36,802 nucleotides of DNA from the NCBI GenBank assembly GCA_900753315.1, contig CAADYP010000013.1, positions 1 through 36,802 of the forward strand, read 5' to 3'. The notes beneath the pieces were generated by a model. The model saw nothing but the letters and a program-made list of their open reading frames with translations, was not told where the DNA came from and did no database searches. Position 1 is the first letter of the stretch; each line of letters starts with the position of its first letter. The position numbers and the translations under genes are program-made. This DNA comes from Clostridia bacterium (GTDB taxonomy: Bacteria; Bacillota; Clostridia; Christensenellales; UBA1242). Shown piece after piece: positions 14,981 through 22,300 of the stretch.

Positions 14981-15253
14981 ATGAAAAAGAAGTTGCAATT
15001 TGTGTTTCCTGCTATTTTTGTCAAACTTGAAGACGACACTTATCAAGTTGTTTTTCCAGATTTAGACATCTATACAGATGGCAAAACTATGTCAGAAGCA
15101 TATGTCAATGCAAAAGATTTGTTGAGAGTTTATTTTGCTTACGCTGTGAAATATGATATTGATTTCAATAGCCCAAGCAAGATTGAAGCATTGATGTCAA
15201 AATGCAAAAACAATGAAACAACTATGTTGATTGACGCAATAGTAGAATGGTAA
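14981..15253 (+). CDS. HicB-like protein without a HicA partner
   Basis: A 90-residue protein starting MKKKLQFVFPAIFVK. The fold signature of HicB N-terminal domains is visible: FPAIFVKLEDDTYQVVFPDLD, then T-DGKTMSEAYVNAKDLL, i.e. the strand-strand-PDL-T-G-EA-NA-helix pattern. HicB proteins are usually antitoxins that bind the HicA mRNA interferase and repress their operon through a C-terminal DNA-binding domain. Here the protein ends soon after the partial RNase H-like fold, and neither neighbour looks like HicA. Start 14981 is favoured over 14933 since GGAG occurs 11 bases upstream. It is better seen as an orphan HicB-like domain than a functioning toxin-antitoxin pair. Confidence 0.65.
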   Translation: MKKKLQFVFPAIFVKLEDDTYQVVFPDLDIYTDGKTMSEAYVNAKDLLRVYFAYAVKYDIDFNSPSKIEALMSKCKNNETTMLIDAIVEW

Positions 15254-15330
15254 AAGAATTTTAGGTTTAGATTTGAAGTATTTAAGCTTGAGGACAAAAA
15301 TAAAAATTAAATAAATTAAATGATAAATCA

Positions 15331-15368
15331 AAAAAATCACAAAAAATTTAAAAATTTGTGATTTTTTC
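15331..15368 (+). terminator. Strong terminator after the HicB-like gene
   Basis: AAAAAATCACAAA pairs with TTTGTGATTTTTT over 13 bp with an ~11-base A/T loop; flanking A and T tracts make it usable from both directions. Confidence 0.85.
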
Positions 15369-15411
15369 TTTTATTTTTTCGCCTTTTTGCAAACTTTTTC
15401 AAAAATGGGTA

Positions 15412-15440
15412 TTGACTTAAAAGGTGGTTGAGTCTATAAT
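15412..15440 (+). promoter_or_regulatory. Promoter for the 285-residue gene
   Basis: TTGACT (15412-15417), 17-bp spacer, TATAAT (15435-15440). Confidence 0.8.
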
Positions 15441-15473
15441 ATTTGGGTATTTATACGGGGGTATTATAGAATT

Positions 15474-16331
15474 ATGAAAAAATCATTGTTTAAAAAGGCT
15501 TGTGATTTGCTTTCAGACAAATTGTTGGTTGTTCCACAATACACAAGAATTGTTGAAGACAAAAAGGAAACATTTTATCAAGCGAATGCAATTCATCGCT
15601 TGGCTGAAGATGATTTGTATTTTCCAGAATCAAGGAAATTGAGATTGTTCATGCCACTTTCTGCTACAGAAAACAAGGGGATTAGACTTACAAGATCTCT
15701 TCCAGAGCAAATCAAAATTGTCGATGAAGACGAAAATGAAAAACAATTTTTTGCATTAACACCAGTTTCGAGCAAAAAGACTATTGATAAACTTGATTAT
15801 TTTGAGAAAGAATATTTCGGAGAAATGTTTGACTTGAAAAAAGAAAAAAAAGATTTATCATTTGTTATACCAATGCAATTTAAAGTTCATTTGCCAATGG
15901 TAAACAGAAACAAAATCTTGACACAAGAAACAGTTTATCCAGAACTTGTTGAGAACTTTGCAAGAGATTTGTATAATACATTTGCTTTGTCTTATAAAAA
16001 TATGCTTAGAAAGGACTTGAAGGGCAAAGCGAGAGATAAATTTCAAATGAGTGAAGAGCAAGAAAAAGAGATGAATCACCAGTTTGTGAAATTCGTAAAA
16101 ACCTTTGATGCAATGGAAGTTGGTTATACAACAACACCATATGTTTGTAGTTTTGTTGGTTGTGATGGTTTCGACAGAACTCTTGACTATGCGACATATG
16201 ATGTGCTTCTGTATAGATTCCCTACAACAAGTGATTTCTATTGTGCAGTAAAAAACAACGTTATGAAGCAGGTAGAAGAAAGAAAAGCAGAAGTTGCTGC
16301 AAAAACTGCTTCAACAACTGTTGTTAAATAG
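15474..16331 (+). CDS. Hypothetical protein, 285 residues
   Basis: Not recognised. The protein begins MKKSLFKKACDLLSDKLLVV, has a mixed alpha/beta look, and no convincing signal peptide or membrane segment. Aromatic-rich strands alternate with charged segments; the part from ~165 (VYPELVENFARDLYNTFALSY) to ~210 is helical and very charged, and the final 20 residues (VEERKAEVAAKTASTT) are probably flexible. Three cysteines cluster in the last third (VCSFVGCDG and FYCAV). A near-consensus promoter and a G-rich ribosome binding region upstream make expression likely. A terminator overlapping the next promoter follows. Function unknown. Confidence 0.7.
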   Translation: MKKSLFKKACDLLSDKLLVVPQYTRIVEDKKETFYQANAIHRLAEDDLYFPESRKLRLFMPLSATENKGIRLTRSLPEQIKIVDEDENEKQFFALTPVSSKKTIDKLDYFEKEYFGEMFDLKKEKKDLSFVIPMQFKVHLPMVNRNKILTQETVYPELVENFARDLYNTFALSYKNMLRKDLKGKARDKFQMSEEQEKEMNHQFVKFVKTFDAMEVGYTTTPYVCSFVGCDGFDRTLDYATYDVLLYRFPTTSDFYCAVKNNVMKQVEERKAEVAAKTASTTVVK

Positions 16332-16386
16332 GTTTTGACGGACGAAAATGCTTGGAAAAAATCTTGTTTAAAGTTTTCCAAAACAC

Positions 16387-16415
16387 TTGACTTACGGCAA
16401 ACATTGTGATATATT
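16387..16415 (+). promoter_or_regulatory. Promoter of the rpmG-secE-nusG cluster
   Basis: TTGACT (16387-16392), 17-bp spacer, TATATT (16410-16415). The predicted start point lies within the 5' arm of the terminator hairpin just downstream. Confidence 0.7.
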
Positions 16416-16417
16416 AA

Positions 16418-16450
16418 AACTGACACTTTTCAAAGGGTGTTAGTTTTTTT
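16418..16450 (+). terminator. Terminator or attenuator upstream of rpmG
   Basis: AACTGACAC pairs with GTGTTAGTT (9 bp, one G-T) followed by a T run. It stops transcripts of the preceding gene; because the rpmG promoter starts at its 5' arm, new transcripts would carry only part of the stem. Confidence 0.7.
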
Positions 16451-16464
16451 GTTAGGAGAAAGAA

Positions 16465-16626
16465 ATGGCAGCACCAAAACGTAAAATAATTACACTTGAA
16501 TGCACAGAATGTAAAGAAAGAAATTATTCAACAGAAAAAAATACTTCTGCAAATGCTGAAAGAATTGAAATCAACAAGTTTTGTCCAAGATGTAACAAAC
16601 GCACAAAACATAAAGAAACAAAATAA
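16465..16626 (+). CDS. rpmG: 50S ribosomal protein L33
   Basis: A 53-residue protein with the L33 pattern: MAAPKRKIITLECTECKERNY, then a second half INKFCPRCNKRTKHKETK. Four cysteines (13, 16, 40, 43) form two CxxC pairs, so this is the zinc-containing (C+) version. L33 sits near the E site of the large subunit. The ribosome binding site is AGGAG. The order rpmG-secE-nusG is the standard Bacillota arrangement. Confidence 0.97.
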   Translation: MAAPKRKIITLECTECKERNYSTEKNTSANAERIEINKFCPRCNKRTKHKETK

Positions 16627-16686
16627 TCAAAGTTTATTTGATTTTAAACTTATGATAGACACGCAAATTTAGAATTTGGAGGAATT

Positions 16687-17052
16687 ATGTCTAAAAAGCA
16701 AAAACAAGTTGAAACGCAAATTCAAGAAGAAGAATCAACAAAAATTGACGAAATCTCTGAAGGCGTAGTGGTTAAAGACGAACAAAAACAAGCACAAACA
16801 TCCAAAGAAGCAAAAAACACAGACAAGAAAAACGACAAAAAGAAAGATAAGAAAAAGAAAGACAAGTCAAATGGCGGGATTGCAAAGAAGACAAAAGAAA
16901 CCATGTCAGAGCTTAAAAAAGTTACATGGCCTACTTTTGGTGAAGTTTGCAAGAAAACCGGAATTGTTATTGCTTTCGTTTTGATTTTCGGACTTTTCTT
17001 GTTTGGGATAAACACATTGCTTGGATGGCTTGTTGGTCTTTTGGTAAAATAA
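16687..17052 (+). CDS. secE: Preprotein translocase subunit SecE
   Basis: SecE stabilises the SecY channel. The conserved part is the C-terminal ~50 residues: amphipathic SELKKVTWPTFGEVCKK followed by one membrane helix (IVIAFVLIFGLFLFGINTLLG). The first ~70 residues are an unusual hydrophilic extension rich in Lys, Glu and Gln (KKQKQVETQIQEEE and repeated KKDKKKKDK), so the protein is 121 residues versus about 60-75 in many Bacillota. A GGAGG ribosome binding site lies 5-6 bases before the ATG, supporting this start and hence the extension. It sits between rpmG and nusG as expected. Confidence 0.95.
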   Translation: MSKKQKQVETQIQEEESTKIDEISEGVVVKDEQKQAQTSKEAKNTDKKNDKKKDKKKKDKSNGGIAKKTKETMSELKKVTWPTFGEVCKKTGIVIAFVLIFGLFLFGINTLLGWLVGLLVK

Positions 17053-17096
17053 AAGACATAAAACACAAATTTTTCTAGAATTAAGGAGTTATTGTT

Positions 17097-17627
17097 ATGG
17101 AACATTCAAGAGAACCTAAATGGTATGTGCTTCACACATTTTCTGGTTATGAAAATGTAGCAAAAGAAAATCTTGAAACCGTTGTTGAAAAGTTCAACTT
17201 GCAAGATAGAATTTTTGATATTGTTATCCCAGAAGAAGATGTTATTGAAGAAAAGAATGGGAAGAAAAAACTTGTTACAAGGAAAAGTATGCCTTGTTAT
17301 TTGCTTGTAAAAATGATTTATGGTGATGACCTTTGGCACAATGTAACAAGAACTCGTGGAATTACTGGTTTTGTTGGACCAAAAGGAAGACCTTTGGCTC
17401 TTACAGAAGACGAAGTAATGAAACTTAGACTTGAAAAAATCAAGGTTGAGACTGACATCGAAGTTGGTGACAAGGTTGAAATCATTGAAGGACCTCTTGA
17501 CAAGATGATTGGAACAGTCGTTTCTGTAAATCCAGAAGCTGGACTAGTTACCGTTACTGTTGAAATGTTTGGAAGAGAAAATAATGTCGAACTTGAATTT
17601 GGCCAAGTTCACAAGGTTCAGGCGTAG
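17097..17627 (+). CDS. nusG: Transcription termination/antitermination protein NusG
   Basis: Binds RNA polymerase through its N-terminal NGN domain and couples it to Rho or the ribosome through its KOW domain. 176 residues, typical. The NGN domain shows KWYVLHTFSGYENVAKENLE, a segment CYLLVKM in place of the usual GYVLV, and TRGITGFVG; the KOW domain shows VGDKVEIIEGPLDKMIGTV and ends QVHKVQA. The ribosome binding site is AAGGAG. The following small ORF begins within or just after the TAG. Confidence 0.97.
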   Translation: MEHSREPKWYVLHTFSGYENVAKENLETVVEKFNLQDRIFDIVIPEEDVIEEKNGKKKLVTRKSMPCYLLVKMIYGDDLWHNVTRTRGITGFVGPKGRPLALTEDEVMKLRLEKIKVETDIEVGDKVEIIEGPLDKMIGTVVSVNPEAGLVTVTVEMFGRENNVELEFGQVHKVQA

Positions 17628-17632
17628 TGCCT

Positions 17633-17821
17633 ATGAAAAATTTGACTGATCTTATATATATAGATGGAAATTCTTCAAATCGCAAAAAAGGAAAATCATA
17701 TTTGGTTGACTTTTCTTTGAGAGATGCTGAAAGAGAACCTAGACTAGATAAAGAACGCTCAAATTTTGACAAAAATTATGTTTCAACTCGAAAACTAAAC
17801 GAATTTGAAAGAGAATTTTGA
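17633..17821 (+). CDS. Small hypothetical ORF between nusG and rplK
   Basis: A 62-residue hydrophilic ORF beginning MKNLTDLIYIDGN, rich in Arg, Lys, Asp and Glu (RDAEREPRLDKERSNFDKNY). A GTG overlapping the nusG stop (17627) is an alternative start that would allow translational coupling. There is no proper ribosome binding site, no known motif, and rplK usually follows nusG without a gene between. It is either a real lineage-specific small protein or a chance reading frame; codon use is like that of its neighbours, which tips slightly towards real. Confidence 0.4.
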   Translation: MKNLTDLIYIDGNSSNRKKGKSYLVDFSLRDAEREPRLDKERSNFDKNYVSTRKLNEFEREF

Positions 17822-17847
17822 TTTTGATATTTCTTGGAGAAATCCAA

Positions 17848-17940
17848 ATGAGATATTGTCCCGAACATGACAATAAAAGGTTTAATTTAAAAATTGTGGG
17901 AGGGTCAAGCCAAGACTCAACAAAATTTATACCACATTAG
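17848..17940 (+). CDS. Possible leader peptide upstream of rplK
   Basis: A 30-codon frame starting ATG at 17848 with GGAG eight bases upstream, whose TAG directly precedes the rplK ribosome binding site. The product would begin MRYCPEHDNKRF. It spans the putative rplK leader structure. Too short to trust from sequence alone; it may be chance. Confidence 0.25.
   Translation: MRYCPEHDNKRFNLKIVGGSSQDSTKFIPH
17895..17936 (+). promoter_or_regulatory. Candidate L1-binding leader of the rplK-rplA mRNA
   Basis: TGTGG (17895-17899) can pair with CCACA (17932-17936), enclosing GAGGG and an A-rich loop directly before the rplK ribosome binding site. In many bacteria L1 represses its own operon by binding a 23S-like structure in the L11 leader; this position and the GTGGGAGGG/CCAC layout fit such a leader. 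The match is by eye only. Confidence 0.45.
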
Positions 17941-17951
17941 GAGGAGAAAAA

Positions 17952-18377
17952 ATGGCAAAGAAAATTAAAGCAGTTGTTAAATTACAACTTGATGCGGGCA
18001 AAGCCACTGCTGGACCACCAGTAGGTTCTTCACTCGGACCTCATGGTATCAATATCGGTGCTTTTGTAAAAGAATTCAATGAAAAAACCGCAAAAGAAGC
18101 AGGGTTTATCATTCCTGTTGTGATCACTATCTTTGAAGATAGAAGCTTCACATTTGAATTGAAAACACCACCTGCTGCAATCCTTATCAAAAAGGCTATT
18201 GGTCTTGAAAAAGGATCTGCAAAACCAAATTCAACAAAAGTCGGGAAAATCACTAAGGAGCAAATTAGAAAGATCGCAGAAACAAAAATGCCAGATCTTA
18301 ATGCTTCTTCTATCGAAAGTGCTATGTCAATGGTTGCAGGTGCTGCAAGAAGCATGGGCGTAGAAGTTGTGGACTAA
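17952..18377 (+). CDS. rplK: 50S ribosomal protein L11
   Basis: L11 forms the GTPase-associated centre with 23S helices 43/44. 141 residues, the standard length. Signatures: VVKLQLDAGKATAGPPVGSS, LGPHGINIGAFVKEFN, the proline-containing linker after TFELKTPPAA, and the C-terminal RNA-binding domain with TVGK-like TKVGKIT and MPDLNA. The ribosome binding site AGGAGG is strong. rplA follows after 10 bp. Confidence 0.98.
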   Translation: MAKKIKAVVKLQLDAGKATAGPPVGSSLGPHGINIGAFVKEFNEKTAKEAGFIIPVVITIFEDRSFTFELKTPPAAILIKKAIGLEKGSAKPNSTKVGKITKEQIRKIAETKMPDLNASSIESAMSMVAGAARSMGVEVVD

Positions 18378-18387
18378 GAGGTGAAAT

Positions 18388-19068
18388 ATGAATAGTAAAA
18401 GATATGCAAAGAGCCTTGAATGTTTTGATAAATCAACTTCATATGATGTTGACACAGCAATGGAAAATGTTCTCAAAACATCAACAGCAAAATTTGATGA
18501 AAGTATTGAATTGCACATTAGACTTGGTGTAGATGGCAGAAATGCTGACCAACAAGTTCGTGGCGTTGTAGTTCTTCCAAACGGAACAGGTAAATCTGTA
18601 AGAGTTTTGGTTATCGCTCGTGGAGACAAAGCTGATGAAGCACAAAAAGCTGGAGCAGACTTTGTTGGAGCTGAAGAAATCGTTGCTAAAATTAGTGGCG
18701 GTTGGTTGGATTTTGACATATGTATCACAACTCCAGATATGATGGGTGTTGTTGGTAGAATCGCAAGAATCCTTGGACCAAAAGGTTTAATGCCAAATCC
18801 AAAGAGCGGAACTGTTACAACAGACGTTACAAAGGCTATCAAAGACGTTAAAGCTGGTAAAGTTGAATATAGATTGGACAAAACAAACAATGTTCACGTT
18901 ATTATCGGAAAGAAAAGCTTTGGAAAAGACAAACTTGTAGAAAACTTTACAACAATTATGGACGCTATTGTAAAGGCTAAACCAGCCGCTGCAAAAGGTC
19001 AATATATCAAGAGTGTTACATTGGCTTCAACAATGGGCCCTGGTGTTAGAGTAACTTATAATATTTAA
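18388..19068 (+). CDS. rplA: 50S ribosomal protein L1
   Basis: L1 binds the flexible L1 stalk of 23S rRNA near the E site and in many bacteria also represses its own mRNA. 226 residues. Signatures: SVELHIRLGVD-like SIELHIRLGVDGRNADQQVRG, VVLPNGTGKSVRVLV, the domain II GADFVGAEE, LGPKGLMPNPKSGTVT and VEYRLDKTNNVHVIIGK. The ribosome binding site is AGAGGTG. Unlike the usual order, rplJ-rplL do not follow; the next gene is a giant surface protein. Confidence 0.98.
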   Translation: MNSKRYAKSLECFDKSTSYDVDTAMENVLKTSTAKFDESIELHIRLGVDGRNADQQVRGVVVLPNGTGKSVRVLVIARGDKADEAQKAGADFVGAEEIVAKISGGWLDFDICITTPDMMGVVGRIARILGPKGLMPNPKSGTVTTDVTKAIKDVKAGKVEYRLDKTNNVHVIIGKKSFGKDKLVENFTTIMDAIVKAKPAAAKGQYIKSVTLASTMGPGVRVTYNI

Positions 19069-19078
19069 TAAGTTTTTT

Positions 19079-19098
19079 GAGCAGGTGCCTACCTGCTC
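19079..19098 (+). other. Strong hairpin after rplA without a T tract
   Basis: GAGCAGGT pairs perfectly with ACCTGCTC around a GCCT loop, 11 bases after the rplA stop. Because no T run follows, it may be a processing or mRNA-stabilising element instead of a classical terminator. Confidence 0.65.
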
Positions 19099-19165
19099 TA
19101 TGTCATTTTGGATACATATTGGATTGAAAAGACAAAAACAAAATCTTTTTCGACAATAAAAGTGT

Positions 19166-19189
19166 TTTTATTCTTGCATAGGAATAAAA
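19166..19189. repeat. 8-bp inverted repeat upstream of the first giant gene
   Basis: TTTTATTC and GAATAAAA separated by eight bases. Could be an operator-like palindrome or an A/T-rich coincidence. Confidence 0.45.
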
Positions 19190-19213
19190 CGTGTCCGCAA
19201 AATATTTTTAAAT

Positions 19214-19244
19214 TTTGGTTTTAATTTGGGCAATTTGGTTTTAA
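19214..19244 (+). promoter_or_regulatory. Direct repeat with 20-bp period upstream of a promoter
   Basis: TTTGGTTTTAA occurs at 19214-19224 and 19234-19244, exactly 20 bp apart (about two helical turns), ending 16 bp before the -35 box of the giant surface-protein gene. Same-face spacing suggests binding sites for a regulator; no regulator is known. Confidence 0.5.
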
Positions 19245-19260
19245 GATGAAACGAATTTGT

Positions 19261-19289
19261 TTGACTTGAAAGCGAAATTAAGATAAAAT
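19261..19289 (+). promoter_or_regulatory. Promoter of the 1405-residue surface-protein gene
   Basis: TTGACT (19261-19266), exact 17-bp spacer, TAAAAT (19284-19289). Confidence 0.75.
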
Positions 19290-19330
19290 AATCCTTAAGA
19301 CTTAGATATCAAAAATAGGAGATTTTCTTT

Positions 19331-22300
19331 ATGAAAGTTAAAAGACAAAATCATTCAGTATTATTTAGAGGTATGGTTATTGCGATTGCATTTGCAATGA
19401 CAATACTTTGCGCTCCAATCGACGGATTGATTGCTTTGGCTTCAATGTCTGAATACACAGATTATTCATACATGACTATTGGCAGAACTCAAGAAGAAGT
19501 TTCTACAACAGTTACAAAAGGTCAAAACTTTGTTATTCCAAATGCTTATATTGGAGGAAAAGAAACATTCAAGGTGGGCAAGGTTGCTGACGGAGCAGAA
19601 CTTCAAAGCGGTGTTAAATTGCAATCTTCAAAGGTTACTGTAAGTTATAGCTCTTACACCTTGGAAAACTATACTGACGAAGTTACAGAAGAAACAGACC
19701 TTACAAACAAGGTCGTTGTTACTGCTGCGGCAAACAACTATGGCTACTTTGTTGCTGATAGAATTGGTGTTTATACAATCACATATTCTTACACATACAA
19801 AGACGAAAGCACAAACAAAACTTATACAAACAGTTACGAGCTTAAAGTTAACAGCGAACTCGCTGGTGCTTCAATCAATTTTGAAGATAACAACTCTAAG
19901 ATTCTTCCAAACATTATTGACCTTGCTCTTGCAAAGAGTGGAGAGTCTTACAGAAATCTTTACCTTCCAATGCCTACACTTACAGATGAAGAAGGTGAAG
20001 AAATTAAAGATGTTCAATACGTAACAAGCAAAGACCAAATAACATCAAGTCACAAACATTATGTTGTAGTTACAGCAAATGGTGGTGTAAATGGAAAGAC
20101 TGTTGAAATCTCAAAAGAAGGCAACAACCTTTACATTTCAGGAGATGTATTTAAGTCAGAACAATATGGCGCTGGAAAATATACAATTCGTTATGCTTAT
20201 TATGTTGACGGAAACTTTGTAGTTTCAACAACAAAGAGCACTCAAGTTTATGGCGAAGATAACAAATATTATACTGATTATCAACTTAAACTCGAACTTG
20301 CTAGTGACTGGACAGACAATGGACAAACAGGTGTTGAGAGCAAATTGCCTACAGCAACTGGCGTTACATCAAAAGATTCAAAGCCAGCAAGCGAAAAAGT
20401 AGCAGTAAGCTATACAGTGAAAGTATTCTACAAAGCTACAAATTCAGACAGAAGTTACGAACTTATTTCTGCTGACGAATACAACACAGAAGACAAAACA
20501 GTTGTGCTTGCAGACGGAACTCTTGCAAACCCAACAAAATTCAAACCATTGAAAGATGGTTGGTATACATTTGTTTACACAATCAAAGATTTCTATGGAA
20601 ATGAAGTTTCTTCAAGCAAAGGTGTTTATGAATTTGCGAATATCAAAGATAAACAAAATCCTACACCAGTTGTTTATGATGCTTCAAACAAAGACGCTAA
20701 AACAAAATATGAAGATGTATCTTATAGACTTGCTACTCGTTCAGTTCCAAACAGCGTAATCGTTTATGCTATCGGAATTGATGACAATGTTTCAAAAGCA
20801 GGTGACGAAGGTGTTGTTCTTACTCGTAAGATTATGACAGATGATACAGTTTCAAAACTTACTATCAGTGATTACAACGAATACAACTTGGTATTCAACT
20901 ACAGAAACACAACTGCTGCTGCATACACAAACTTGTTGACAAACAACTATCTTATCAGAAAGCAAGCAGGAACAATCAATTCTGACACAGAAATGCTTAC
21001 TTGGCTCAAAGATAACGGATATTTGATTGTTGTTGACAATGCAAACGCAGAAACAATCTACAACATTTTCAATTCAGTAGACAACAACTTCTTTGCAAAT
21101 GTTGATGCTGTAAAAGACGCAGAAGACAAATTGGCTGCTGCAAAGGCTTGGTTTAAGACTGCTGAAGCAAAGGCCGCAGGTTTCGCTTATATCGATGTAA
21201 ATGAAACTTTTGGTGCTTACTCTTCAGACAATGGTATGGGAACAGGTCAATATTATATCCATTACATCGCAAAAGATGCTGCTGGAAATGAAAAAGACGT
21301 TTCAAAATCAATGTACATTGGCTCTTACGAAGATAATGATGCTCCAGAAATCAAATTTGGAACAACACTTTCAGATTCTTATTTGCCAAATGCAACAATC
21401 AGTTTTGATGCTCCATCTGCATCAGACAACTATGACACAAACATGCTTGTTAAGACAATGTATCGTTACCTTGACAAGAATGGAAATGTTGTTACAGTTA
21501 AAAACAAAGATGCCGAAACAATCTCAACAGAAGATTTGACAGAACTCTGGTCTGACCTTGATGGTGTTAGAGCAGATGGCGAATTGGTAACAAAGACATA
21601 TGCAAAATACCACAAAGAAGGTTCAAACGATGGATATGTTGATTTGACAGACAAATCTGCATCATCTTACAAAATCAATTTGAAAGAAGCTGGTTCTGAA
21701 GCCGTAACATTGCAAATTGTATCTTACACATATGATGATAAGGGCAACGCAGCAATCTATGGCGAAACAATCAACATTTCAAACACAACAGACAATGCTG
21801 CTCCACAACTTAAAGAAGTTGATACAAACAATGGTTCATTTGTTTCAGAATATCAACAAGGACAAGAAATTGAACTTCCTTCAATGACAGTTCTCGATGA
21901 TGCTGTTGCTTACATGAACTTTGATGTTAATGTTTATTATGTAAACGGAGACGTTAGAACAAAAGTTTCTACTTATGACTACTCTTCAGAAAGAGAAGTT
22001 CTCAGCAAAACAGGAGCAGGAAGATTTACTGTTCACGCAGGAAAATTTGTTGCTTCATTTGCCGGAAAGTATGAAGTTAGCATCTCTGTTAAAGACAGCA
22101 AAAACAACACTGTAGTTTCGTTTGTAAACTATGATGTAAAAGCAAGGACAATTATTCAACCACCAGTTATCAACACATCTCTTGAAAGCAAGACTGTAGA
22201 ACTTAACGGCGATTCAAACTATGATCCAAAAACAGGAATTGAAATTCCTACACCATCAGTAAGCTATCAAATTCCAAACAGCGTAACATACGATTTGTTT

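Noticed and set aside
14933..15253. Complete HicAB toxin-antitoxin module
   Set aside because: No HicA-like frame was seen on either side; the 58-residue upstream gene has its own promoter and terminator and does not look like HicA.
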